From Cornus controversa (Eukaryota; Streptophyta; Magnoliopsida; Cornales; Cornaceae), in assembly GCA_026545225.1 (NCBI GenBank), contig CM048845.1, positions 88,129,033 through 88,193,032 on the forward strand: 64,000 bases of DNA, written 5' to 3'. The notes beneath the pieces were generated by a model, which was not told the DNA's origin, searched no databases, and worked only from the letters and a program-made list of their open reading frames with translations. Below, piece after piece: positions 12,341-23,813 of the stretch. Made by a program: the position numbers and the translations under genes. Positions within the stretch are counted from its first letter, which is position 1; each line of letters opens with the position of its first letter.

Positions 12341-12540
12341 CATGTGCAATCAGGCACGGACTCGTTAAGGACCCAGTGGCGGCAGTTGTTTCACTAAAAT
12401 TTTACTTATTTACAAAATTATCTATATAGTTGGTTAAAATTTTAAAAATGCCTCACTGTATATTCTTGGTGGCTCTAACTCGTACAATTTTCTGGATCCG
12501 CTGTGTAACCGGAGTGTGCAATCAGACACGAACTCGTACC
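12341..12540. repeat. 22-bp direct repeats flanking a small hAT-like remnant
   Basis: gtgcaatcaggcacggactc (12341) recurs as gtgcaatcagacacgaactc (12517). Between them, about 12374-12505 begins CAGTGGCGG and ends ATCCGCTGTG, like the CAGTGGCGGATCC ends of many plant hAT elements. The immediate flanking 8-mers do not match, so the hAT assignment is weak. The region lies 430-630 bp upstream of the resistance gene. Confidence 0.4.
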
Positions 12541-12967
12541 AATCACTTACCATTCCCGAAAAGAAGTGTCCAATAACGGGAGTAAGAAAATTTTATGGTG
12601 GAGCCTCCCACACAAGATCATATGAGCAGGAGCTCCGATCCACTATACATATGGGCGACGGCTAAGCTTCGTTCTATTAATTATTCCAACTTTCCATTTT
12701 ATGTTGCTTTCCACAATTCCACCACACGAACGTCCATCCAACTAGAAAGCTAAAATGATTGATATATTCACGTGCTTGGAGACCAACAACCAAAGTAGCT
12801 TTATTTGGTCCGTATTAGCAGCAATTATTAGATTTTTTGTGCAATTTTTTGTATCATTGATTCCTTTACTTGCTCCCTTTAAAATTTAAAATTAAAGATT
12901 GAAGAGGCACAGCTCTCTCTCTCTCTACTCTAGTACTCTACTCTACTCTACTCCAGAAGAAAAGAAC
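12541..12967 (+). promoter_or_regulatory. Presumed promoter and 5' leader of the NLR gene
   Basis: The sequence directly upstream of the ATG at 12968 ends in a pyrimidine-rich leader (12910-12956) with CT repeats and a ctctactctactctactcc microsatellite, typical of plant 5' UTRs. An earlier in-frame ATG at 12899 would add 23 residues (MKRHSSLSLYSS...) encoded by this leader. The canonical CNL start MAEALL at 12968 is preferred. No clear TATA box was identified. Confidence 0.45.
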
Positions 12968-15900
12968 ATGGCTGAAGCCTTGCTCTCAGCTTCCCTTCAA
13001 GTGCTGTTTGAACGAATCGCTTCTCGCGAATTTCTAAGTTTCTTTTCAAAAAGAAAACTTGATGATGAACTCGTAGACAAGATGAAGATAACCTTGCTGG
13101 CCCTTAAAGCCGTGCTCAATGATGCAGAGGACAAGCTGATTACCAACTCAGATGTGAAAGCTTGGCTTGACGAGCTTCAACATGCTGTCTACCATGCTGA
13201 GGATGTACTGGATGAGATTGCTACCAAAACCTTGAGAGCCAAGTTGGAAGCCGAGTCCCAAAGCAACACAAATCAGGTTGGTTTCAATCGATTTATCCAT
13301 CAAATGAAGAAATATCTAATACGAATTAATTGTTTCTTCTCTGCTTCTATTCATCTATCTGATAAAGTCATAGAGTCCAAGATAAAAGAGCTCATCACAA
13401 ACTTGGAATATTTTGTAAAACAAAAAGATATCCTTGGGTTGAGGGAGGATGTTGGAAGGAACCAGTCTCAAAGGCTTCCAACAACTTGTCTGGTGGATGA
13501 ATCTAGTGTCTATGGCAGAAATAATGACAAAGAGAAAATAATTGATTTGTTGTTGTCTGATGAATTCACTAGCAATGAAATCCCCATAATCCCCATTGTG
13601 GGAATGGCTGGAGTGGGCAAGACCACCCTTGCTCAACTTGTATACAATGATATTGGAGTGGATCAGAAATTTGATATAAAAGCATGGATATGTGTTTCTG
13701 ATGAATTTGACATTTCTATGATAACAAAGAAAATTGTTGAGGCTGTTACCGAGTCAACCAATGACCACCCATGACCTAAATTCACTCCAAATCAAGTTGA
13801 AAGAGAGCTTAAGTGAGAAGAAATTTTTACTTGTTTTAGATGATGTTTGGAATGAGAATTACGATGTCTGGGACCTCTTGAGAAAACCATTTAGATTTGG
13901 GGCACCGAAAAGTAGGATTATCGTTACGACACGTCATGAAAAGGTTGCAAAAATCATGTGCAGTGTTCCTAGTCATCACTTAGAGCAATTGTCATTTGAG
14001 GATAGCTGGTCATTATTTGCAAAGCATGCATTTCAGAATGGAGATTTTTCTGCACATCCAAACTTGGAGATGATTGGTAAAAAAATTGTGAACAAGTGTA
14101 AAGGCTTGCCTTTAGCAATGAAATCACTCGGAGGCCTCTTGCGATCTGAACTGGGTATTGAGGAATGGAAAAATGTTTTAGAAAGTGAGATGTGGCATCC
14201 GCAGAGCAACATTCTTCCAGCTCTAAGATTGAGTTACCATTATCTCCCTTCACATTTAAAGCGATGTTTTTCATATTGTTCAATATTTCTTAAAGGTCAC
14301 AATTTTGAAAAGGAAAAGTTAGTCCAGTTATGGATAGCAGAAGGTTTTGTGCAGCAGCAACCTAAAGGCGATAAATCAATGGAAGATGAAGGTAACAACT
14401 ACTTCTCTGAACTATTATCAAGGTCCTTTTTCCAGCAATTACGTGGCACCTCCTACTTTGTAATGCATGACCTAGTCCATGATTTAGCTGGATTTATATC
14501 TGGAGAGTTTTGTTTTAGGTTAGAGGATGATCACGACAAGCCAGGTGATCTCTCTAAAAAAGTCCGTCATTTCTCATATGTAAGGACCAAATATAATGCA
14601 TTTGAGAAATACAATTTTGTTAATAAGGCTAAGTATTTAAGGACTTTCATATCATTTCCTCAATGTGAAAATAATTTCTTAAGCAATAAGGTGTTACATG
14701 ATATGCTGCCAAGCTTGAGATGCTTAAGGGTGTTATCTTTGAGTGGTTATCAGATTTTTGAATTGCCTCAAAAAATTGGCAAATTGATACATTTACGCCA
14801 TTTGGATCTCTCCAGAACAAGACTCAAATTGTTACCTGATTCAGTTTCAACATTGTGCAATCTAGAAACATTGAATTTATTCAAGTGTCGAGATCTCATT
14901 GAGTTGCCTATGGATATTGGGAAGTTAATTAACCTGTGTCATCTAAATGTTGCTCATACTGGTCTAAAAAGGTTGCCTGTGGATATTGGGAAGCTAACTA
15001 ACTTGCGTCATCTGAATGTTAGTTATACTATGCTAAAAGAATTGCCTGTAAATATGGAGAAACCAATTAGCTTGTGTTATCTTGATAGTAGGGGAACTAA
15101 GTTAACAGAAGTGCCAATACAGATGAGCAAGCTCGTAGGCCTCCAACATTTAAAACATTTGGTAATTGGCAAAGATAGTGGGTCAAGGATCAGAGAGTTG
15201 AGGACACTTGATCATCTTCATGGGGAACTCTCCATTGCAGAGCTGCAAAATGTGATCAATAGTAGGGATGCATTGGATGCCAATTTAAAGGATAAGAAGC
15301 ACCTTGAAGGGTTACAATTGGAATGGAATGGCAATACTCATGTTTCACAAAATGAAAGTGATGTACTTGACAATCTAAGGCCTCATACAAACTTGAAGTA
15401 TGTTACGATTAAAGGCTTTGGAGGCAGAAGGCTTCCAGATTGGTTAGGAGATCTTTCATTCTCTAATATAGTGCGTTTATATATTTCTAATTGTGTATAT
15501 TGCGAGTCATTGCCACCACTTGGGCAGTTGTCGTCTCTAAAACACCTTTCCATTTGTTGGATGAAAGAAGTAAGGAAGGTGGGCGAGGAATTCTATGGAG
15601 ATGCTTCTTCAATCAAACCATTTCGATCTTTGGAGACTCTAAGCTTTGAGAATATGGAAGAGTGGGAGGAATGGCATGTGTTAGGGGCTGGAGAGTTTTC
15701 TCACCTTTTAAAGCTTTTTCTATTTGGTTGCCCCAAGCTGACCGGAGAATTGCCCAACCAATTTCCATGTTTAAGGACACTCAAAATTTCTGAATACCAA
15801 CAGCTCGAGTGTGATCAAGTTGGGCGGCAGCTACAACACCTATCTTCTCTACAGGAATTGAAAATTTCAAATATGCCAAACTTGAGGCGATTGCCGCCAG

Positions 15901-17183
15901 AGCTGCAAAACCTGTGTTCTCTTCAGGAATTGGAGATCTCAAACATGTCGAACTTGATGCAATTGCCGCCGGAGCTGCAAAACCTGTGTTCTCTTCAGGA
16001 ATTGAAGATTTCAAACATGTCAAACTTAATGCAATTGCCATTGGAATTGAAACAGCTGCACTCTCTCCAGAAATTGATAATTTCAAACATGCCCAGCCTG
16101 AAGGAATTGCCGCCAGAGTTGTGGGGACTAATAAATTTGGAAAGGTTGCAGATAAAAGAATGCTCAATCCTTGAGTCATTTCCGGACTTTGCATTGCCGC
16201 CGATGCTCAAGACTCTGGAGATTAGAAAGTGTGACGCTGTACAGTCCCTACCAAAGGGAATGATGCGCTTCAACACTTGCCTTGAAGGTTTATTCATCTC
16301 TGGTTGTTCATCCCTCGTGTCTTTCCCCATTGGCAGTGTACCTGCCACATTGAAAAAGATTGAGATCTCTGATTGCAAGAAATTGGAGTTTCCCGTAATG
16401 TATGAGGAAACATCCATTGAACTTCTGGAGTTAAGCCATAGCTGTGATTCTCTCAAATCTCTGTCATTAAGTTTCTTCCCGAAACTTCGTTCTCTCGATA
16501 TCTGGTGGTGTAAAAATTTTGAAAGCCTTTGCATTCCAGACGAGCTTCAAAATCTGACCATGATTGAGATCGTCAACTGCCCTAAAATGGTATCGTTTCC
16601 CCATGGAGGATTGCCTGCTCCCAATCTGAAGTCTCTTAGAATCGATGATTGCGAGAAACTCAAGTCGTTGCCGCAACTCCCATCTCTTCAATCATTGGAG
16701 TTAAGGGACTGTTCAGAGGTTGAATCCTTTCCAGACGGAGGCTTGCCTGCCAACATTCGTGAACTTGCTATCCATAATTGCGAGAAACTCATGAAGTGCC
16801 GCATGGAGTGGGGTTTGCATAGACTCCCCTCTCTTGAAGAGTTCAGGATCAGCGGTGAATATGAGTTGGAGTCATTTCCGGAGGAGTGTCTATTGCCCAC
16901 CACTCTTACCTCTCTTTACTTCAGCGATCTTCCAAATCTGAAATCACTGAACCACAACGGCCTTCAACACCTCACCTCTCTTCAAACTCTTTGCATCTCC
17001 TACTGCCCGAACCTACTGTCCTTGCCAGAAGATGGGCTGCCCAACTCCCTCTCTTTCCTTGAAATACTAGGTTGTCCATTGCTGACAGAACGTTACCAGG
17101 GGCAGAAGGGGAAACATTGGTCCAAGATTGCTCCAATTCGCCACATAAAGCTGGATGGTGTAGATATCGTAAACTTGGAGTGA
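12968..17183 (+). CDS. CC-NBS-LRR disease resistance protein (RPP13-like 1/RGA type), one frameshift
   Basis: Intracellular immune receptor of the CNL class, which binds ADP/ATP through its NB-ARC domain and responds to pathogen effectors. It is one exon of about 1,404 codons. The N-terminus MAEALL begins an Rx-type coiled coil with the EDVLDEI motif at residues 79-84. NB-ARC motifs are P-loop GMAGVGKTT (212-220), RNBS-A FDIKAWICVSDEF, kinase-2 KKFLLVLDDVWNE, RNBS-B SRIIVTTRH, GLPL (CKGLPLAMKSLGGLLR), RNBS-D CFSYCSIF and MHD (FVMHDLVHDLAG). More than 20 LRRs follow, to the TGA at 17181-17183. Frame 1 ends in TGA at 13772 after 268 codons, and the rest is in the next frame. The break lies in CACCCATGAC (13766-13775) between RNBS-A and kinase-2, and one surplus base explains it. 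This is either a recent pseudogene or an assembly error. All other motifs are intact. Confidence 0.9.
15849..16136 (+). repeat. Four tandem 72-bp LRR units inside the NLR gene
   Basis: Four consecutive 24-codon units start at 15849, 15921, 15993 and 16065. Each reads LQ(E/K)LxISNMxxLxxLPxEL. The first three are nearly identical at DNA level, showing recent in-frame duplication within the LRR region, the part of NLRs that usually evolves fastest. An earlier, more diverged pair (LPMDIGKLINLCHLN and LPVDIGKLTNLRHLN) lies at about 14900-15030. Confidence 0.9.
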
Positions 17184-20093
17184 AATTCATGCTTAGATTG
17201 GATCCTTCTGATTTTTATTCCCAAGCTTGGAAAACCCCCAAATTCCATTCAGGTACCTACTTGTTTTACTCTCTATACACCATAACCTAAATTTGCTATA
17301 TTTCTTCTATCTACTAGTAGTTTTTCACTCAATTTCCTTGCATATTCATTGAACACCAGTGATCACTGTAATGAGCATGCCCAGATGAATCATCGCCTTT
17401 TTCAAATCTCAACACTGACATTGCAGAGAAATCTCATTCTTCATCAGGTATGTGACTCCACATTGGCAACATACCATCTTAATTAATGTTTATTCTCCTG
17501 ATATATGATGCTTCTGACAAATCTGTCATCAACAACATGCTTAATAAGTCTGGTTTAGTTTCGAAGACTATTGCCAACCAATATAATCTTCTCTTGCAGC
17601 AAAGTATCCTTTGGCTCTGTTTCGGTTCTTGGAAACAATGAGGGAAGTGAGAGACAAATGTAAAAGGAAAGGAAAGGGAAGGAAAAAGAAATCCATTGTA
17701 ATAGTTTTTGATATCTTTACAGGTTTCATGGTATTTTCTCATTGTTGTTGGCGGAGGAGCAACATTAATGTCCGGTGAGTCATATTTGCAATAAAGATAG
17801 TTGATCATGAACATTCATTCTGACACTCGTGAGATCTAATTCATTGTTGTGAATTTTATAGCAAGTTCCATGAACTTCTCTCTCAATTTCTCTTACATGA
17901 CCTCTTAAGCACATGTTGCAATTCTAGTTTGCATTACTTGTTAGTTACTTCTATTTATTTGATTAAATTCTCCACATATTTGTAAATCTTGACATCTTCT
18001 GTTAGCATGCATCATGGTTGTCAATAACAGACTTCCTAAGCTATGTGACAAGCATTCGTTCGCTTTGGTTTTTAGCAGGCAAGTTAATCCTTGATGTTTA
18101 ATTAGTTGCACTATACATGCGGAACCAAAACAAGATTCATGTGCCCTTGCAGCTCACATAGACATGGGCCTGACCTGAACTTGAACCCACGTAACACTAT
18201 GATAAGGTAGGCAATATTGACTAGAATCTGCTCAAAACACACAAACTTCTGTTTGAATCATGTTTGAACTACAATGTGCCCAACTAGCTTAGATTAATTT
18301 CAGTGTTTCTTTTTGAGTCTTTGGTTGGTTCATTGCCAAAAGCTCACTTGACAAGTATGAGGACATGGGTCCTAGGACCCTGTATTGGCAGAAACAGCAC
18401 TGAGTAATGACTTCTTTATTTCACCGAAATGTACCAAAGCATCTGTTTGTCGGGGTGGGGAATTTTAGTTCAGTTCCTTTTCATAATCCCCTGCCTTCTC
18501 CCAATATAAGGGAAATATAATAATTGTCTCATTACTTTTAGGTACTTCAATATTTGGAATACTCGACTTTGACATCTAAAGATGCTTTGTGATTGGATTC
18601 TGATGTTGGAAAAACTGTTGCGGAATCACAAAATAGTGGCCTCCTGTACAGCTGTGCTGGGGAGATTCTATCGAAATAAGAGAAGTACTTATCTTTGGTA
18701 GGTCATATTTTTAGTAGAGATATTTGATCACATACATATCAATTAGAACAGAATCGGTCATTGTGACATTTCTGTGACCTACACTTGATTGTTCTTGTGA
18801 ATTTGATAGCGAGACGTATGAATCTCTCCCTCAATTTCACTTGCATGAGCCACTCAGGCACATGTTTGAGTTCTTACTTGCAAGATTTTTAGTTATTTTA
18901 TTTATTTGACGACAGGTGATTCAGAATATGTTTCTAAATCTAGAGATCTTCCAGCGCTATGGTTTCTATATAATGAATACACTAATGAGCTATGTATTGC
19001 AGGTTCCTTGCTTATTTTGAGATTGAAAGGGATGACCGTATTCTTTCAATAATTGTTTGCCTCTTCCATAAACCAGTAAAAGGAACGAGGATATTCTTGG
19101 AACTCTATCAAGCACTACATTCAATGAAAGCTACTACAACAAAGGGATATCCGCACATTCTTGTTATTATGTCAGAAATACTTTGCAAAATTTTGGTTAT
19201 GTTTAGGAGCTTTAGTAATTCAACCTCAGGGTTCCCAACACCTAACGAAAGAGTTAGGTGCAATCTGGGACTTCTTTGTTGTCTTATACTTCTTGGGTAA
19301 ATCATCCCCTTATATCATTAGTTGTGTAAGCTTGTATGACTATGAATACAACTGAAAGATGTCTTTTTGGCAGCGCATACTCCATAAAGAATATGATTGA
19401 TGCCACTCATGGTGGCTTTCTATCAAATTTACAAGCTGTTACAACAGACTGATCATGCTGGCTTTCTTCGATTCTTGTAGACAACTGACTCATCATGACT
19501 CGTGATCAACGGGGCAGAATGTTTAAAAATGCATTTTGAAAAACGAACAGGATTTTTTCATGTCGACCTCTGCTTTTGGGATGCATGATTTTGAAAATCG
19601 TTGAGTTTGAATAGTTTATGTAATTTGCACTCTTAAAGTACATGTATTTGTAATTTTTCCTCTTTTTTTCCCTGTTTGCCATTGCAAATAAGCAATGGGA
19701 CTGATTTTTTTTTCCCTCTTTTTTCTTTACTCATCAAACGATGGGAAAGTTTAACATTCATAGGTAAGAGGGTAAAAGAGAATTTCTATGTGGGCGTTCT
19801 GTGTAATTTAGAAGGTACTTCTCCGAAACAAATTCATATTCAATAGCCAAATCATTAAATGAGCTGATAATTAGTTAATTCGAGTTCATCTTCCTCCAAT
19901 TATTTCTGATTAGACTCATCATAACAAAAAAAAATTCTTTGGCAAATAACTGACGCACTGGCCTTACCGCTGTGAGGACTTAAACCTTTCACTTTAAAAG
20001 ATAGAGAGAATACCACTTAGTACTGACCTTGGTTATACTAACAAACTTCAAAATGGTTAAAGAGTAGTTCTATATACAAACTGAATATATAAC

Positions 20094-20098
<5 letters not shown>
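17184..20098 (+). other. 3' flank of the NLR gene, possibly a spliced 3' UTR
   Basis: No protein gene was recognised. Several splice-like signals follow the stop codon: a donor at attcag|gtacc (about 17250), acceptors at attgcag (about 17427), cttgcag (about 17599) and tttacag (about 17723), and a donor at tccg|gtgagt (about 17773). Genes of this CNL group often have introns in the 3' UTR, so a spliced 3' UTR is a reasonable inference. ORFs at 17479-17814 and 18992-19300 lack domains. Confidence 0.35.

Positions 20099-20155
<57 letters not shown>
20099..20155. repeat. (TA)n microsatellite, 57 bp
   Basis: Uninterrupted TA dinucleotide repeat of about 28 units, likely length-polymorphic. Confidence 0.95.
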
Positions 20156-20158
<3 letters not shown>

Positions 20159-20448
20159 GTGTTTACGGTACTGTTATGTACTCGCAACCGTGATCGTTAG
20201 ATAGAGTGATTTTAAACTTCACATACGAAAGACATTTTGGATCGCAGGATTTATACTTAAATATTATATAGATATAGATAGTGCGAATCTATTGTATTCT
20301 AAATATGTCACTGTTTCAGCATTCTGGATGGGGTCGTTTTCCGTTGTTTCATAGCAGTGCGATTGTGAAAGTAAACAGAATCAAGCCAAGAAACATCAGG
20401 AGTGGGGTGAATTTTGTATCTCTCGACCTTGTATGACATGGGTTAGTC

Positions 20449-20480
20449 CAGGTAATGCAGGTTGCCTCTGGCATTACCTG
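20449..20480. repeat. 10-bp perfect hairpin
   Basis: CAGGTAATGC (20449-20458) and GCATTACCTG (20471-20480) are perfect inverted repeats with a 12-nt spacer, which itself contains AGG..CCT. It could be the core of a small foldback element, but no gene or terminator context is apparent. Confidence 0.6.
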
Positions 20481-20703
20481 CTCGTAAGGTGGAGCTGGGA
20501 CACATCCAATGAGAGTGATTTTACCTTTTTGCCCCTAATATTTATGGTTAAAAATGATAAAACATTGTGCTATGTAAAATTACCATTTTGCCCACATTTT
20601 AAAAACACCCTTTTTTTTCTTCTTCCTTCTCTCTCCACATAGGTGTTTACCCATGGCACCTCCTCCCCATGGCCACCACCACCTCCTCTGTTTCAAACCC
20701 ACC

Positions 20704-21819
20704 TGCTGGAAATATAAAAAAAGAATTGTATTGATTGAATTGAATTTGTGAACAATACATAAAGGTATTTATAGGTATATAATCTTGGAAGCTAAGTAAA
20801 CTTAAGAGACAATGTGGTTTAGGAGAAAGTATAAGAAACATATATGATTTAACAAAAGATATATAATCTAACAGCGAAACTGGGCTAAAGCCTTAGGCGG
20901 TCGCTTAAGGCCTCAACCAATAGTATTCATTTATTAGGCCTTTAAAAAATTTCTTGTCTTTAGGTCTCAATGAATAAAATGTATTAATGTAAGCTTCTAT
21001 AATTTAATTTATATTATTTTCATTGGATGAGTGGTATTAAAAACTAGTAAAACTTTCCATCTACTCCTAGATTATTCTCTATTAAACTCTTATTTTTAAT
21101 TTTTTATTTTTATCTCTTACATTTTTATTTCTCTTATCCTTAGACATTTTTTTTTCTCCTCTCCTCCTTCCAGCCAATAGAGGTGTATTGATATTAGTAC
21201 AGTCTCTCCATGAACACATTTGTCTCACTATCTCACTTCATTTTCTATATATATTATATATTTTATTCTCTTAAATATTTTGTTATTTTTAGACTTGATA
21301 GAGAGCTATAAAATAATAGTAAAACTGCTAAAGAATTTATTGGAGCATTGGACAAGATTTTTATAACATAGGTTTAATTGTTCTTTAACTTAATTTATTT
21401 TGTACTTTTATTATTATTTTTTATCATAGAAATTAGTTTGTGGCCATTTTTCTTTATATTATTGATTATGTCTAATAGAAAATATGAATAATGATATGAA
21501 AAACAAAAAAAAAAGAGTAAAATAGATAAAATAATTCAATCTAAAAAAAGAGGTCTTGATAAATTTGTTATAACTAATAATCAAAATGTAACAAAAAAAA
21601 TTAGGTAAAAATTTAGCAATAAACAATCAAGTCATCTAATTAGTAACTTTGTATCTCAAAAATAAGAAGAATGATTTTTAAATAAAAAATATTAATTATT
21701 ATTATTTGATATTAATATTTTAAACATAAGGCCACTTTTCTATTTTTCGCCTAAGGTCTCAAATTTTATTGAGTCACCCCTGCTAACAGCATATATAATA
21801 GAAAATATATAATCTAATA
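20704..21819 (-). repeat. Copia-like 3' LTR, split by hAT insertion
   Basis: LTR sequence from tgctggaaatat to aatctaata. Subtracting the nested element (20876-21782) and one copy of its 8-bp duplication leaves 201 bp, exactly the length of the partner LTR at 22496-22696. Downstream halves match (aatctaacagcatatataat against aatctaaaagtagatataat). Confidence 0.8.
20876..21782 (+). mobile_element. hAT remnant (zf-MYM/TTF type) with perfect 8-bp TSD
   Basis: The 907-bp insertion in the copia LTR is flanked by ctaacagc at 20868-20875 and 21783-21790. It contains the 'ccttaggcgg' and 'cgcctaaggtctc' border words common in plant zf-MYM/DUF4371 hAT elements. The right end CACCCCTG is the inverse of a CAGGGGTG end, while the left end is more diverged. 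At 21468 an ATG opens MSNRKYE followed by stops and a lysine-rich stretch, the eroded N-terminus of that transposase family. Confidence 0.75.
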
Positions 21820-21886
21820 GTCCCGCAAACTCAAGGTGAGTTATATGAAGTCAACTTGAGTTTGGAGACAAAATCTTGAATGCGGC

Positions 21887-22262
21887 TCACGAAAACAATC
21901 TGGTGATGTTATCAACTGTGCCTGTGAACACATACAAATAAACTACAAAAGAGCGGCTCAGTAGACAAATACAGCTCATTGGAGCGATGAAAAGACCGAA
22001 AGTGGCTCGTTGGAGTGAAAATTGATTTGAAAATCAAAAAAGGAGCTCGTTGAAATCAATGACTTTGACACACAGATGCTATGGCTTGTGAAAACAATCT
22101 GGTGATGTTACCAACAGTGGCTGCGAACACATACAAAGTAGTTGTAAAAGAGCGAACTCGTTGGAGCGATGGTAAGACCAAAAGCTGCTCGTTGGAGTGA
22201 AAACTAATTTGAAAATCAGAAGATGCTTGTTGAAATCAGCTACTTTGACACACGGATACTAG
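21887..22262. repeat. About 195-bp tandem duplication inside the copia-like element
   Basis: The block containing gaaaacaatctggtgatgtt, gagcgatg..aagacc and tttgacacac occurs at about 21887-22076 and again at about 22090-22262 with roughly 85% similarity by eye. It makes up most of the internal region. Confidence 0.75.
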
Positions 22263-22482
22263 TGGAAGTCAATGAATTAATTGAGTTAGGCTACCAGTAA
22301 AATGGAGAGCTCAGGGGAGACCTAGATGATGGTTGTCATATATCATTTTTTTTTCTTTCATTATTTGCATAATATATATATATCGTGAAAGCTATTTTGG
22401 CGATAACCCGTCAGGGATGAAGTAGACGGTGTTATCCCCGACAGTGAGGGCAATAAAGTGTGAAGACTACCAAGAACTGATA

Positions 22483-22495
22483 GACTCTAATACCA
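22483..22495 (-). other. Primer binding site (tRNA-Met type)
   Basis: The minus strand reads TGGTATTAGAGTC directly next to the LTR terminus at 22496. Compared with the plant initiator-Met primer site it differs at two of 13 positions. This fixes the element's orientation as minus. Confidence 0.7.
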
Positions 22496-22696
22496 TGTTA
22501 GAAATATAAAAAAAGAATTGAATTGATTGAATTTATGAATAATACATAAAGGCTTATTTATAGGTACATAATCTTGGAGTCTAAGTAAATTTAGGAGACC
22601 AGAAATTCTAGTTCTAGATAGTGTAAGAAACCTATATGGTTTAGAAAAATATATATAATCTAAAAGTAGATATAATAGGAAATATATAATCTAATA
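22496..22696 (-). repeat. Copia-like 5' LTR (201 bp)
   Basis: Begins tgttagaaatataaaaaaag and ends aatctaata. It is the uninterrupted partner of the split LTR at 20704-21819 and lies next to the primer binding site. Confidence 0.8.
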
Positions 22697-23251
22697 TCGC
22701 CAAATTCACACACACACACACACATATAAACAAAAAATAAAAGCTAAAGGTTTGATAAAAGGAATTGGGTCTTCTCTATGGACTGCACATAGAAATGGAA
22801 TTGGGGAATTGGGTTTGTGGTTAAATGGGTACTACTAAAAAATGGGTCTTCTCTTCTGGTGGGCCGATAAGTTACTACCGAGGGCGAGAAGCATGTGAGT
22901 GCAGAAGGGTTGTACAAAGAGGAGGTCTGCAACGACAATTGGGATTCTGGGCTGTTGTGGCCTTTGCGAGGAGGCGGAGACGGTGGTTGGTGGTGGTGAT
23001 GGGGTTAGCACTCAATGATGTGTTGCGAATGTGGAGTCTTCTCTCTCTTCTTCCCTCTCTCAATTCTCTCTTTCTCCTTTCACCACCGGTCCACCACCCC
23101 CAACCATGGCCCATGTCAATTTGAGACTTGTTGATTCGGATAATTTATTTTTTTAAACCCATGTATTTTTATTGCTTCAAAATGGTCTGCAATGCACAAA
23201 AGGAATTCATTATTTGTCGATTCTTATAGGTTTTGATTCATATTTATATTT
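22697..23251. other. Spacer with (CA)n; no supported gene
   Basis: Contains a short CA microsatellite (about 22708-22724). Overlapping ORFs on both strands (22825-23124 plus and 22875-23114 minus) are GC-richer than the surroundings but have no recognisable domain, and neither is favoured. Confidence 0.4.
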
Positions 23252-23813
23252 TGTTAGGTTTGTGGCTCAAATTTAGTTGTGGCAGTTTTCTTTTCTGTTT
23301 TGGCTGTTTTGGAAGCCTGAAGACTTATGAAGCAAGGCTGAAGACTTGGGGAGGAAGTTGTATATATCTATTTTAGAGTTGTAATTGATTTAGTAACTTC
23401 TTGTTAGAATAGGTATGAGAATAAGGAATTTGGTTTGAAAATTCTATAAATAGAGGTAGGGTTAAAGGGAAGAAAGAAAGGAAAGACGCAAGGGATTGGT
23501 GAGTGTTGTGAGGAGGGGAGAGGGTATATGTAATTCCAAGAGAAGATGTCAAGAGAGAGTAAAAGAATGTGTGTGATAGGTATGCTTTCCGTGTGTTATA
23601 TATTTTCTTCTCAATATAGTAAAATTTCTCTCTCCGTAAACGTAATCCTAGAGCTGGGTGAACCATGTAAAATATTATGTGGTGTGTAAATGTGTTTGAT
23701 TTTTATCTCTATATATGCTTGCATGATTGTGATGTAATGATATGTTTTCGATGTGCCCTTGTGATGTGATAATATGTTTCTGTTGTGCCAAATGAGGGGA
23801 TTAATTCCTAACA
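23252..23813 (+). mobile_element. Solo LTR (copia-like, 562 bp)
   Basis: Begins TGTTAGG and ends CCTAACA, with a perfect 5-bp duplication tattt at 23247-23251 and 23814-23818. Internally, TATAAATAG (23445-23453) is a good TATA box, followed about 200 bp later by 'cctagagctgggtgaaccat', like the R/U5 part of plant copia LTRs. No second LTR or internal region adjoins it, so unequal recombination between the two LTRs probably removed the rest. Confidence 0.85.
23445..23453 (+). promoter_or_regulatory. TATA box of solo LTR
   Basis: TATAAATAG within the LTR U3 region, in the orientation set by the LTR's downstream sequence. Confidence 0.55.

Larger units (their letters stand above)
20704..22696 (-). 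mobile_element. Short non-autonomous Ty1/copia-like LTR element
   Basis: Two 201-bp LTRs (20704-21819 minus a nested 907-bp hAT and one 8-bp duplication, and 22496-22696) flank 676 bp of internal DNA with no gag or pol. Read on the minus strand, the 5' LTR (right side) ends TAACA and is followed at once by TGGTATTAGAGTC (22483-22495), close to the initiator-Met tRNA primer site TGGTATCAGAGCC. The other inner edge reads gagtttgcgggac, a plausible polypurine tract. Flanking 5-mers ccacc and tcgcc match only partly. The size suggests a TRIM-like element or an internal-deletion derivative. Confidence 0.75.

Noticed and set aside
15995..16534. 179-codon minus-strand ORF inside the NLR gene
   Set aside because: A shadow of the LRR coding sequence on the opposite strand.
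18992..19300. 102-codon ORF downstream of the NLR gene
   Set aside because: No recognisable domain, overlapping ORFs on both strands, and AT-rich 3' flank context.
22825..23124. 99-codon plus ORF and overlapping minus ORF
   Set aside because: Low complexity with no conserved motif. Neither strand has a better claim.
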